Below are positions 35,201-42,035 of a DNA stretch of 64,000 bases, one piece after another. The stretch's first letter is position 1; each line of letters starts with the position of its first letter. The position numbers were made by a program, and so were the translations under genes. Under the pieces are notes generated by a model. The model had not been told where the DNA came from. It made no database searches and saw nothing but the letters and a program-made list of their open reading frames with translations. Origin of the DNA: WYZ-LMO2 sp038731605 (GTDB lineage Archaea > Halobacteriota > Archaeoglobi > Archaeoglobales > Archaeoglobaceae); assembly GCA_038731605.1 (NCBI GenBank), contig JAVYQP010000001.1, forward strand, positions 372,001-436,000, in the 5' to 3' direction.

Positions 35201-37132
35201 AATTATCGCCACCTTCTTTTCTTCGTTCGACTTCCTATGCAGCTCCGCCCATTTCAGAGCCCTTCTCGCTATCCATTCTATCTGATACTCGATCGGCTCG
35301 TAGGCTTTCGTAGTCTTATTCTTGGCTCCGACGATCACGAATTCTGTCAAACCGTCCAGCTCTGGCAGAGAGATTTGCCAAGCGATCGATTGAGGATTCA
35401 GACCTGTTGCGTTTTCCCACTCGCTTACGTTGTAGTAGTATTCCATTATCGCCTTTATCGGCGTGACGTTCAGCGCTTTTAGATATTCTATCCCCTTTTC
35501 CTCATCGTGGCTCCAAAGCCTGAAGGACGTGAGCGTTATCAGCGCATCCACCCTCGCTTTTCCATCTTCGATCAGCCACTTCGTCGAATTCGGATCCTTA
35601 TACGTGAAGGACGTGAACACGACGTTTGCCTCAAGACTTTCGAGCTTCGAAATCAGTGCGTCGATCACGGGATACGTCGAAGGATCGTTAACGTAGTAGT
35701 AGTGAATCCCTATCACCGGCGCACCGTCTCTGTATCCGTTGCCTCTATACCATTCCATGTATTCCTCGAAGCTCAGAAATATCCCCATTCCTCCGTAACC
35801 GTGGCCAATGGCTCTGGGATGGTATATCCCGTAGGGCGGGATTTCCAGTGGCGGCGGAATCTGCGAAAGTCCAAAGCTTTTAACATCTATTCCGCAAAGC
35901 CTTACTCCGAGGAAGATCATGAGCCTTCTGAAATTCTCCAACCCACCGTAGTCCCAGTAGAGCGTTATATTCTTGAAATTTGGATCTTTGAGATCTACGT
36001 TCGTCATATTGTAGACATCGGTAAATGCTAAGCCGACGATGCTCGTGCGGTTTTTCAGCGGTAAAAGATAGTCCTTCAGAAGATCCTGCTGCGGATAGCC
36101 GAGCATGTAGAGGAATATGACGCAGTATTCCGATAGGTTCAGGGCCTCGATCCTTTCTCTTAGATCTGCGGTTTCCGAGTATCCGAGAACCGTTATGTTT
36201 AGGTTCTTTTCGATATAGAGGTCGGTCTTTGCCTTCAGAATCAGCGGAATCTGCTTAGAGCCCTCATGGAGAATGAAAAGGATTTTTGCCCTATCTTCTG
36301 GAACCTGCGGGGGATCAAAGGTTATGTTTAGTTCAAAGAACTTCGCCCTTAGGTAGTTTATGAGGTTGAGTAGATTGTTTTTTCCCGCGAAGATCCAGTA
36401 TCTCTCAATCAGCTCGTCGCTGTAGCCAGCGGAGGAGTTAAAAGAGACGAGCATAGTCGTCGCATTCGCAATTTCACTCGAAACGCTCTCGTTCAAATTT
36501 GCGATGAATACAAGACTCTTGTTAGAGAAATCCACCTCATCTCCAACCATAAAGACTTCGATGAGTCCAATCTCGTTCTCGATCTCCTTTAAAGTTTCGT
36601 AATTTTCATCGTTTCCGAGGTAGAAGGTTATTAGATCCCGTAGAAGGGTTATAGTGATGCTCTCGTTGTAAACTTTCACCCTTTTTTCAACGAAGCCTTC
36701 CTTGCCTACGAGTATCTCGAAGCCCAGATCCGTCGCATTTATACTTGCCTTTCCCTCATGGTCTGTGAGCTTCTCGACTTCTCCAGCTTTAATATACGCC
36801 TGTTCAACCGGATCTCCGGACGAGCTGTAGACTTCGATCAAAACCCGTATGCACATGAGCTCGATTGCAACGCTCTCATTGCTCCTTAATTCGATGAAGC
36901 TCTCGTTAAAGCAGAGTTCGTGTGTTGCATTAATCGTATAGTTCCCCTCCGGGAGCTCGAAGACTGTAAATCCATGTATTGTGTAGTTTTTGGCTATTAA
37001 GCCCGTCTCGTTGTAAATCGAGATCATCGCATCCACTATGCCTATGTTTGAGGATACGCTGACGTTTAACTCGTATCCCGAGACGACCGCTACCGTTGTT
37101 AAAACTATCAACGAGACGAGTAGACATCTCAT
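32207..37132 (-). CDS. cobN: Secreted, membrane-anchored CobN-like chelatase subunit
   Basis: At 1641 residues this is the largest gene here. A signal peptide (residues 1-19) is followed by a glycosylation-prone region with more than fifteen N-x-S/T sites and a carboxypeptidase-regulatory-like module (about 95-165). The CobN/magnesium-chelatase H part has AIIYYNHGGGKDNIGASYLD, AIVHFGTHGTQEWLPGKET and VYPYIMDNVGEGTQAKRRG. Near the C-terminus come FACCHHTCGN, a polar linker and one helix (about 1613-1632) with a basic tail, so the bulk faces outside. True CobN works in the cytoplasm with ATPases CobS/CobT; none are encoded here. The ATG at 37132 follows GGAGGG; a GTG three bases earlier is possible. 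Confidence 0.93.
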   Translation of the reverse strand: MRCLLVSLIVLTTVAVVSGYELNVSVSSNIGIVDAMISIYNETGLIAKNYTIHGFTVFELPEGNYTINATHELCFNESFIELRSNESVAIELMCIRVLIEVYSSSGDPVEQAYIKAGEVEKLTDHEGKASINATDLGFEILVGKEGFVEKRVKVYNESITITLLRDLITFYLGNDENYETLKEIENEIGLIEVFMVGDEVDFSNKSLVFIANLNESVSSEIANATTMLVSFNSSAGYSDELIERYWIFAGKNNLLNLINYLRAKFFELNITFDPPQVPEDRAKILFILHEGSKQIPLILKAKTDLYIEKNLNITVLGYSETADLRERIEALNLSEYCVIFLYMLGYPQQDLLKDYLLPLKNRTSIVGLAFTDVYNMTNVDLKDPNFKNITLYWDYGGLENFRRLMIFLGVRLCGIDVKSFGLSQIPPPLEIPPYGIYHPRAIGHGYGGMGIFLSFEEYMEWYRGNGYRDGAPVIGIHYYYVNDPSTYPVIDALISKLESLEANVVFTSFTYKDPNSTKWLIEDGKARVDALITLTSFRLWSHDEEKGIEYLKALNVTPIKAIMEYYYNVSEWENATGLNPQSIAWQISLPELDGLTEFVIVGAKNKTTKAYEPIEYQIEWIARRALKWAELHRKSNEEKKVAIIYYNHGGGKDNIGASYLDVPASLEVLLKAMKSVGYRIDGDLDKELLTRLLMSQGINIGSWRKEELENLTKTAVLIPEEKYLKWFEELPEDKRREVVETWGKPPGEIMVFENETGKFIVIPLINLGNVILAPQPSRGWLENATILYHNKSLPPHHQYIAFYLWLSKEFKADAIVHFGTHGTQEWLPGKETGLSARDCWPAILINDLPVVYPYIMDNVGEGTQAKRRGQAVIVDHLTPPLIESGLYGNLSLLHEKIHQYFEAKDERLKAELRKTIESIYKELELEFLGNVSEMDEEEFESFLQTRLHEYLHELSSTAMPYGLHVLGVVRNDEITLGFIKAMLGRDFKQKVSNLKPITEPDDEAILYDLLRDVLFNGTDPIEAQKKWLDSANDSVTEELGRALKYYYDLMNCTIEIPRILQALDGKYIPPRIGGDPIRKPEALPTGNNFYSFDPREIPTKEAWNVAVKLVDDLLRRHYEEKGKFPETIAYVLWATETMRNYGVMQAAVFYTMGVSVKWDSRGRVSDVSLIPLSDLKLKLSNGTEIQRPRIDVVIVSSGLHRDTFSALMLLLDKAVKLCIDANEDPGLNYVRKHYAEIKDRLAGKGYSLEDADEAARLRIFSESPGNYGTGLPDAIGASNTWESDAKLAELFINRVGFAYGRDSWGISAADLFAEVLKNVDVAVHSRSTNLFAALDNDDVYQYLGGIALAVRNLRGENPETYIFDARNAKDPRVLTLSEFIATEIHTRYFNPKWIQGVMENDYAGARLIAEVIENIWGWDVVMPDLISDKTWQNFYEIYVRDKYDLKLREFFEKNNPYALQSIVARMLEAIRKDYWKTPEEIKIELAKELERLQKEYGFACCHHTCGNVELLSYAAGILSSLPKDEKQEVSGAEVVSTPYEKKEEKQDVKKRSRIGSFGGWQVQTTPSAEKATNQSSVGFEQTLPLKAEERSVEEDTGEVVGYKMEVSEETPKGFEVTTVPIVAIAMVLLALITFYAGMRKR

Positions 37133-37151
37133 CACTTTCCCTCCACTTTTT

Positions 37152-37166
37152 TTGACTTTAAGTCAA
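37152..37166. promoter_or_regulatory. Candidate operator of the CobN-like operon
   Basis: TTGACTTTAAGTCAA is a perfect 7-1-7 palindrome. It lies just downstream of the TATA element at 37174-37183 and covers the expected transcription start at about 37153, upstream of the ribosome-binding site. A repressor bound here would block initiation. Metal-sensing DtxR/Fur-type proteins bind sites of this size, but the regulator is not identified. Confidence 0.55.
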
Positions 37167-37173
37167 GTTTCTT

Positions 37174-37183
37174 GAATTTAAAC
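37174..37183 (-). promoter_or_regulatory. TATA box of the CobN-like operon
   Basis: GTTTAAATTC on the minus strand is centred at 37178.5. Transcription would start about 25 bases on, near 37153, leaving a leader of about 20 bases that contains GGAGGG before the ATG at 37132. Confidence 0.55.
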
Positions 37184-37299
37184 TTTTCCAAATTCTTATT
37201 ACTTTTTAAAACTAAGCTTAGATAAATTAAGAAAATTAGATTGATGGGACACAAATTTCGAAAAGCTCTGTTATTCACCGAGAAACCGAAAAATTATTT

Positions 37300-37520
37300 T
37301 TGTGCCCCGGGAGTAACGCTACTCTTCATCGCACGCTTTGCGCACTCTGAGCAGTTGACCCCCCGGGGAATTGTGCCATGTTTGGGTTGCCCCAGAATCA
37401 TTGCAAGCTATTGCTCGCTCCTCCGGGGACCTATCAACATGGCTTGTATCCCCGAGCTCGCAGAAAGGCTTCATCGTGAGCTAAAGCTCCCTCCGCCTCT
37501 TCCCCGATCGGGGACATAAA
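37300..37520. ncRNA. Candidate structured non-coding RNA, three stem domains
   Basis: This gene-free stretch is far more GC-rich than its flanks and can fold throughout. Domain 1: CCCCGG (305-310) pairs with CCGGGG (363-368) and encloses hairpin GAGTA-ACGC-TACTC. Domain 2: GCCATGTT (375-382) pairs perfectly with AACATGGC (436-443) and encloses CCCC/GGGG and hairpin GCAA-GCTA-TTGC. Domain 3: TCCCCGA (449-455) pairs with TCGGGGA (508-514) and encloses GCTCGC/GTGAGC. (Numbers are 37000 plus the value.) Strand is unsure: a plus-strand BRE/TATA (CGAAAAATTATTT, about 37288) would start inside domain 1. A minus-strand start near 37515 would include all domains and end at a T-run. It does not match RNase P or SRP RNA that I can recognise. 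Confidence 0.5.
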
Positions 37521-37545
37521 AAGTAGTGTTCATCGCTAATAAGCT

Positions 37546-38295
37546 TTATTCTATTCGGCGTATAGTATGAAAAGTATTTATAAATCTCCTCTTCTTCACA
37601 AAGAACACAGCAGGAAAGCCCGATCTTCCCACGGTCACTTTGTTCGTCTCCACAAACTTCTTTCCATCAATTACAGCGATCGCATTTTCGGATTCGATCT
37701 CTACAACTCTATCGCTACGAATGACAATCGGTTTCCAACCAAATCTGAAGGGTGCAATCGGAATTATGAGTATGGAATCCAAGTAGGGGTCAACGACTGG
37801 TCCGCCTAAGGAAAAGGCATACGCTGTGGAGCCGATTTGCGTCGAGGCGATTACTCCATCGCATCGCAACGAATCGACTTCTTCTCCATCAACCTTCACC
37901 GTTACCTTCATCAGCTTTGCCCTCTCTTTTGCGAGAAACGCAACCTCGTTCAACGCCAAAAACTCCCCTTTGTCACATTCACACTTGATTCTCGTGAACT
38001 CCTCGACTTCGAATTTCTCTATCGCCTCCTTTAAATGAACTTCAAAGTCTTCTGGCTTTGCATGAGTCAAAATTCCGACTTTTCCGGTGTTTATCCCAAA
38101 GATTGGTGGGCACTCCCTTATTTCTTGGAGAACGCTCAGAATCGTGCCATCGCCACCGATTGTGACGATGAAGTCGAAGTTCTCGAGCTCCTTGCAGGGC
38201 TTTGGGAAGAACTCCACCGCAATTCCCATTTCTATCAAAAACTTTTCGACTCTATGGTTGAGCTGGGGCGCTTTGTAAACGACTGCGCACTTCAT
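37546..38295 (-). CDS. nadK: NAD kinase
   Basis: Phosphorylates NAD to NADP. TIGGDGTILSVLQEI holds the GGDGT signature, FGINTGKVGILTHA the second, and ALNEVAFLAKER the NE motif. IGSTAYAFSLGGPVVDP is the third conserved block. It is short at 249 residues but complete, typical of archaeal enzymes. The start overlaps the phosphatase gene by four bases. It is the last gene of an operon of four. Confidence 0.95.
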   Translation of the reverse strand: MKCAVVYKAPQLNHRVEKFLIEMGIAVEFFPKPCKELENFDFIVTIGGDGTILSVLQEIRECPPIFGINTGKVGILTHAKPEDFEVHLKEAIEKFEVEEFTRIKCECDKGEFLALNEVAFLAKERAKLMKVTVKVDGEEVDSLRCDGVIASTQIGSTAYAFSLGGPVVDPYLDSILIIPIAPFRFGWKPIVIRSDRVVEIESENAIAVIDGKKFVETNKVTVGRSGFPAVFFVKKRRFINTFHTIRRIE

Positions 38296-39041
38296 AACAC
38301 CATCTCCAGCAGTTTCTTTATCGCCAATTTGTTGGAGAGAACGACGTTCAATCTTTCGGAAATTTCGAACTTCTTTTCACCCAAGGGATTTCCCTTTTCA
38401 TCAACCGCAATCGCTCCAGCCTTCTCCGCTATGTAAATCCCTGCGGAGACGTCGAATATTCTCAGCATCCCACGAACGTCGATGAAGCAGTCGAAAGCCC
38501 CTTCTGCTACGAGACAAGTCTCTAAGGCGGCGCTACCGAAGATCCGAATCCTCTTGAAGGGCATCTCCTTCTTGGGATAGTAGTATATTGCGTCCATCTC
38601 GCTCAGATCCTCTTTTTCCCTAACTTTTATCCTTTCTCCGTTTTTAAACGCTTCTTCGTTAGCAAAAAATTCTTCATTGGTTGCAAGGTTGTAGACATAT
38701 CCAAAAAAAGCGTCACGGAACTTCTCGGAATCCGAAAAGCAAAGGCTGACGGAGAAGAACGGGATTCCCCTTACGGCGTTGAACGTTCCGTCGAGTGGGT
38801 CGAGCGCAACGAAGACATCGCCTTCGCCGACGTATCCGCACTCTTCGCTTAGAACTCTGACCTTCTCCTTGAGCAAAACCTCAAGCGCAGTGTCTTCCGC
38901 AACCTTGTCCACGAGCTTTGTAACTCCGCTTTTCCCGATTCCGTAGATTTCGGCTCTTTTCTTCAGCGGAAGGGGCAAAATGGCCTTCTGAACTCGCTTG
39001 GCTACTTCTCTTGAAATCCTTAGCGCATCCCTTGCATCCAT
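38292..39041 (-). CDS. Inositol-1-monophosphatase / fructose-1,6-bisphosphatase (archaeal IMPase-FBPase)
   Basis: Bifunctional archaeal phosphatase of the lithium-sensitive superfamily. VALDPLDGTFNAVRG holds the metal-binding DPLDGT, SEECGYVGEGD the upstream Glu pair, and RIFDVSAGIYIAEKAG the third metal Asp. The sequence closely resembles the A. fulgidus enzyme as I remember it, including FGYVYNLAT and MRIFGSAA-like segments. I therefore chose the start at MDARDALRIS; an ATG at 39059 is an alternative. Roles are gluconeogenesis and inositol-phosphate solutes or lipids. NAD kinase follows with a four-base overlap. Confidence 0.93.
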   Translation of the reverse strand: MDARDALRISREVAKRVQKAILPLPLKKRAEIYGIGKSGVTKLVDKVAEDTALEVLLKEKVRVLSEECGYVGEGDVFVALDPLDGTFNAVRGIPFFSVSLCFSDSEKFRDAFFGYVYNLATNEEFFANEEAFKNGERIKVREKEDLSEMDAIYYYPKKEMPFKRIRIFGSAALETCLVAEGAFDCFIDVRGMLRIFDVSAGIYIAEKAGAIAVDEKGNPLGEKKFEISERLNVVLSNKLAIKKLLEMVL

Positions 39042-39051
39042 GTGCTCGCTA

Positions 39052-39591
39052 CTACGCATTGGAGATATACTTTACTGAGTAAACGATCGTCGCTACAACT
39101 GGGACTGCGAAGTTGTCCTCGATCCTTAAATCGCCCAATCTCTTGACCCTTTCAACGAGCGTCGCAACGAGGATCGCAGAAAGCGAAAAAAAGTTTAGAA
39201 TCCCAAGAAGATAGACGGCTGAGAGGGAGGAGAGGAACATCGCAACACTCGCAACCTGCTCTTTGCCGAGCACTTTGGAGATTCCAGCAAAACCATCCCC
39301 AACGATCGCTGTAGCTACAGCGACGAAAACTGCTTCTTTTTGAAAAAAGGGAGTTATGAGTGCGAAAGCGAGCAGAGAATAGAAGTATGCCCCAACCCTC
39401 TTTTGCTCGTAATCCCTAAAAACAGATCTCAAAAACCCCGTCTTTAGCCGAAGCGCTTCAACTAAGGCGAAGACGAACACAAGGGTGATGAGCGAAATCG
39501 AAACAATTTCGACACCAAAAATCTCATAGGAGGGGATGTATAGAAGTCCGGAAAAATGGATGGATTTTCTCAGCAGTTCTTTTTTAATCAA
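39052..39591 (-). CDS. Diacylglycerol/polyprenol kinase family membrane protein
   Basis: The 179-residue protein has about five or six membrane helices. ELLRKSIHFSGLLYIP is the conserved cytoplasmic entry, and VGDGFAGISKVLGKE the CTP/substrate loop shared by SEC59/DGK-like kinases and CDP-diglyceride synthases. It probably phosphorylates a polyprenol or similar lipid, or activates a phospholipid with CTP. It overlaps the upstream UPF0147 gene by eight bases and sits in the NAD kinase operon. Confidence 0.85.
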   Translation of the reverse strand: MIKKELLRKSIHFSGLLYIPSYEIFGVEIVSISLITLVFVFALVEALRLKTGFLRSVFRDYEQKRVGAYFYSLLAFALITPFFQKEAVFVAVATAIVGDGFAGISKVLGKEQVASVAMFLSSLSAVYLLGILNFFSLSAILVATLVERVKRLGDLRIEDNFAVPVVATIVYSVKYISNA

Positions 39592-39838
39592 CAGATATCC
39601 TCTCCAGCTGGCTCGCCAAGTTCCAGATCATTGTCCTCACGTGCATCGGCAGATTTGGATCCGCAGATATATCCTCGAGTATCGTAATTGCGGACGCAGC
39701 CTCGACCGAGACTTTCTTGCTCGAAAGCAAACGCTCCTTTATTTCGCTCGCAACCCTTCTGACGCTCCTTGGAACCGTATCGTCCTGAATTAATCTGTCC
39801 AGTGTGTCCAAAACGCTTTCAGGCACTTTCTTAGCCAT
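39584..39838 (-). CDS. UPF0147 family protein
   Basis: The 84-residue all-helical protein matches the archaeal UPF0147 family (LDTLDRLIQDDTVPRSVRR, then ISADPNLPMHVRTMIWNLAS). Function is unknown; the conserved 'DttVPRNIR' region is typical. The ATG at 39838 directly follows GGGGTGGTGGGC. It is the first gene of the operon that ends in NAD kinase and diverges from the zinc-ribbon gene across a shared TATA region. Confidence 0.9.
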   Translation of the reverse strand: MAKKVPESVLDTLDRLIQDDTVPRSVRRVASEIKERLLSSKKVSVEAASAITILEDISADPNLPMHVRTMIWNLASQLERISVD

Positions 39839-39861
39839 GCCCACCACCCCAGAACGGAATC

Positions 39862-39871
39862 TTTTAATATT
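39862..39871. promoter_or_regulatory. TATA region between UPF0147 and the p27-like gene
   Basis: TTTTAATATT is centred at about 39866.5. It lies 26.5 bases from the GTG at 39893 (plus) and about 28.5 from the ATG at 39838 (minus), so it can serve both genes. Confidence 0.5.
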
Positions 39872-39892
39872 CTTTCCGCATTACACAGTTTC

Positions 39893-40243
39893 GTGAGTAA
39901 TAAAAAAATTTCGGATGAGTCTGTGATGGATGCAGCGAGACTTTTGCGAAAGGGAGCTAAGATGCTGTCTCTCTATTGTCCAGAGTGCCATTTTCCAATT
40001 TTTGAAGCTGAAGGAAAAACCTTCTGTCCGAACTGCCAGAGGGAAGTTATAATTGAGAAAGAAAAGGAGGTTGCGAAAGAAGAGCCGAGGGAGAAGGTTG
40101 AATCCGAAGCTCTTGGAGCTGTTGAGAAGGCTATAGTCAGAATATGCGAGCTCATAGTCTCTTCGGACTCGGTTGAGGAGATAAGAGCTCTGTCCGAGTC
40201 CCTTGAGAAGATTGCAATCGCTTTCGAAAAACTCAGAAAGTGA
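39893..40243 (+). CDS. Sjogren's syndrome/scleroderma autoantigen 1 (p27) family zinc-ribbon protein
   Basis: At 116 residues it starts with a helix ISDESVMDAARLLRKGAKML, followed by a zinc ribbon YCPECHFPIFEAEGKTFCPNC, the layout of archaeal p27-autoantigen proteins. A charged linker and a C-terminal helical region (VEEIRALSESLEKIAIAFEK) complete it. The role is unknown; nucleic acid or protein contact is likely. The GTG start suits leaderless transcription. Confidence 0.88.
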   Translation: MSNKKISDESVMDAARLLRKGAKMLSLYCPECHFPIFEAEGKTFCPNCQREVIIEKEKEVAKEEPREKVESEALGAVEKAIVRICELIVSSDSVEEIRALSESLEKIAIAFEKLRK

Positions 40244-40295
40244 AACGTTATTCGAGCGTAAAGTTTAAATGTGAGTGTGGGCAAGAGTTAATCCT

Positions 40296-40544
40296 ATGGC
40301 GGTGAAGATAATACTCTGTCCGTCTTGTGGGGAGGAGGTTGAGATTACGGATCTATACGAGGGCGTTGAGATTCGATGCAAGTTCTGCGATGCTCTCATG
40401 ATCTATCAGGAGGGTAGGATACTTCTCGTGGACACAAACGAGGAGTTCGACCTCGAAGACCTCCAAAGCTACGAGGAAGAAGAGGGCGAAGAAGAGGAGA
40501 TCGAAGAGGAAGAGGAGGACTACTACGGGGAAGAGGAGTATTGA
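40296..40544 (+). CDS. Small zinc-ribbon protein with acidic tail
   Basis: The 82 residues contain LCPSCGEEVEITDLYEGVEI and RCKFCDALMIY, a four-Cys zinc ribbon of the LysW type. About 35 residues nearly all Glu, Asp or Tyr follow. Amino-carrier proteins such as LysW are small, acidic and have this ribbon, but their conserved C-terminal EDWGE is absent here. It could instead be a protein- or RNA-binding adaptor. I chose the ATG at 40296, about 29 bases after GTTTAAAT. Its 3' end overlaps the convergent kptA by 22 bases. Confidence 0.85.
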   Translation: MAVKIILCPSCGEEVEITDLYEGVEIRCKFCDALMIYQEGRILLVDTNEEFDLEDLQSYEEEEGEEEEIEEEEEDYYGEEEY

Positions 40545-41167
40545 ACTACTTTTTTAATATACTTTGCCGGGACTTCTTTCGCCAACGCTATGTAGTCGTT
40601 TGCCTTGATTATCCTCAGTCCATCTTCTCTCGCCTTTTTTGCATCTATTTCGAAGATCGTCGGTTTTCTGCTCCTTAGGATTGCGACTTCGACACTTTTT
40701 TCGAACGTTGTCGACAAATGCACGAAGCTCTGGTTCACAGGTTTGATTCCGATCTCCAACAACCTACTCGCCTCTTCTTCGCTTGCGCTATAGTAGAGCG
40801 TGTCTTCTGTCGCCTCAGGCATATCGCTCAGGGTAACTTCGATGCTGTGCCCGTATCTTGCCCTTATCTTGTCTCCCTTTAGCTCATATCTCATTTTGCT
40901 GTCGCTGTATACAAGTGCTTTTAGAACCCACTCGTCTGCCCATTTGTATTTTCTCTTCAGAACTCTCACAAGAGCTTCGAAGTCTACCCAGCCGTTTTCG
41001 TCGATTTTAAGACCAAACTTGTCGGGAAAATGCCTTAGAATCCCAGAGACGAATTTTCCAAGTCTCTCGACTTTTTCCTTCTCCAGCACGACTTCCCCTT
41101 TGAAACCGCAACCGCAGAACTCTCCACGATAAAATCCGTGCACCGGGCAAAAGCGAACGTCCTCCAT
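40523..41167 (-). CDS. kptA: RNA 2'-phosphotransferase Tpt1/KptA with N-terminal zinc ribbon
   Basis: Transfers an RNA 2'-phosphate to NAD. LGKFVSGILRHFPDKFGLKI has the first catalytic Arg-His, ARYGHSIEV the second His, and LYYSASEEEASRLLEIGIKP with SFVHLSTTFEKSVEVA the ADP-ribosyl-transferase fold. An extra N-terminal segment (CPVHGFYRGEFCGCG) looks like a zinc ribbon. In archaea without 2'-phosphate splicing, the natural role is unclear; it may remove 2'-phosphates or ADP-ribose from RNA ends. It begins immediately after the stop of the 270-residue unknown gene. Confidence 0.93.
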   Translation of the reverse strand: MEDVRFCPVHGFYRGEFCGCGFKGEVVLEKEKVERLGKFVSGILRHFPDKFGLKIDENGWVDFEALVRVLKRKYKWADEWVLKALVYSDSKMRYELKGDKIRARYGHSIEVTLSDMPEATEDTLYYSASEEEASRLLEIGIKPVNQSFVHLSTTFEKSVEVAILRSRKPTIFEIDAKKAREDGLRIIKANDYIALAKEVPAKYIKKVVQYSSSP

Positions 41168-41980
41168 TCACTTCTCCCTCATCTTAACTCTATTTCCTGC
41201 GATCCTTAAGATCCCGGATTTTTCCATCGACTTCAGAATTGCCTCGAACGCATCACTGCAGTCTATGGCGAAGTCGAAAGTTTCGCTTTCTACGATCCCA
41301 CGACTGAGCTCGTGGAGTTTTTGAATCTCAGTGCTCCCCTCAGCTTGAACCCTCGATATAATCTCGGTCACGATCTCTAAAACCCCCGCAACTATGAGCC
41401 CTTCGACCTCCTCGAGCTCGTCCATTTTGGCGTCGAGAAGGCTCAAGACGTCGACGTATAGTTCGATGATCGGATAATAGCTGACTTTTACGATCGCCCT
41501 CCCCCTTTCGTCGTCTTCGCTGGTTTCTACAACGACAATCGGATCTTCAGGAATTTCGTTTTCTCTGCCGAAGCTTAGATTGTTCAAGCTCATGAAAACC
41601 TCGATTTCTTTTACAAGGAGCTTTATCTCCACGATTTTATCCATGAGCTCTGCAAAAACTTTTTCTTCTTCCCCTGGCTTAGAATCTACGAGTTTTTGAT
41701 GTAGCTCTGGGTAAAGCCTCTTAAGCAACTCCATCGGAAAATCTTCGGCTTTGACATTTGATTTCAGGAGATCCCTCAGAATCCCTATTCTCTTCTCCCA
41801 TTCGTCAACGTTTACACCTTTGCTCTTCAGCTCACTCATTCTGCCCTTGATCGCAAAGGTCTCGGTGAGATCCCAGTCTATGCACTCTCGGACTTCAACA
41901 CGAGCGCCGATTTTTCTGAGACTCGACGCAACCTTGATCGCCTCTTTCCTATCTTCGGAACTGAGGAGTTTTAGCCACAT
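41168..41980 (-). CDS. Hypothetical protein, 270 residues
   Basis: The protein is soluble, charged and mostly helical. It begins LLSSEDRKEAIKVASSLRKIGARVEVRE in parts, which suggests a small alpha/beta fold for residues 1-40. A long helical region (about 50-220) with leucine-spaced segments follows, and it ends in SDAFEAILKSMEKSGILRIAGNRVKM, which looks like a winged-helix tail. I recognise no family. It precedes kptA with no gap, so the two are co-transcribed and might share an RNA-related role. Confidence 0.8.
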   Translation of the reverse strand: MWLKLLSSEDRKEAIKVASSLRKIGARVEVRECIDWDLTETFAIKGRMSELKSKGVNVDEWEKRIGILRDLLKSNVKAEDFPMELLKRLYPELHQKLVDSKPGEEEKVFAELMDKIVEIKLLVKEIEVFMSLNNLSFGRENEIPEDPIVVVETSEDDERGRAIVKVSYYPIIELYVDVLSLLDAKMDELEEVEGLIVAGVLEIVTEIISRVQAEGSTEIQKLHELSRGIVESETFDFAIDCSDAFEAILKSMEKSGILRIAGNRVKMREK

Positions 41981-42035
41981 ACCGCAATAGAAACCAGAAT
42001 TTTAAATCTTTTGCTCTAAGTTGTGAGACCTAAAA

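Noticed and set aside
32189..37127. Many open frames on the plus strand and minor minus frames across the CobN-like gene
   Set aside because: They are antisense or out-of-frame shadows of one strong 1641-codon gene, with no coherent protein motifs.
37241..37519. 92-codon plus-strand frame in the CobN upstream gap
   Set aside because: It has no protein-like pattern and is crossed by strong inverted repeats; the RNA reading explains the sequence better.
37300..37520. RNase P RNA or SRP RNA
   Set aside because: I could not find the RNase P GAGGAAAGUC block or the SRP helix-8 AGGUCCGGAAGGAAGCAG motif; GGTCCCCGGAGGAG on the minus strand is only a loose resemblance, and the fold is multi-stem, not rod-like.
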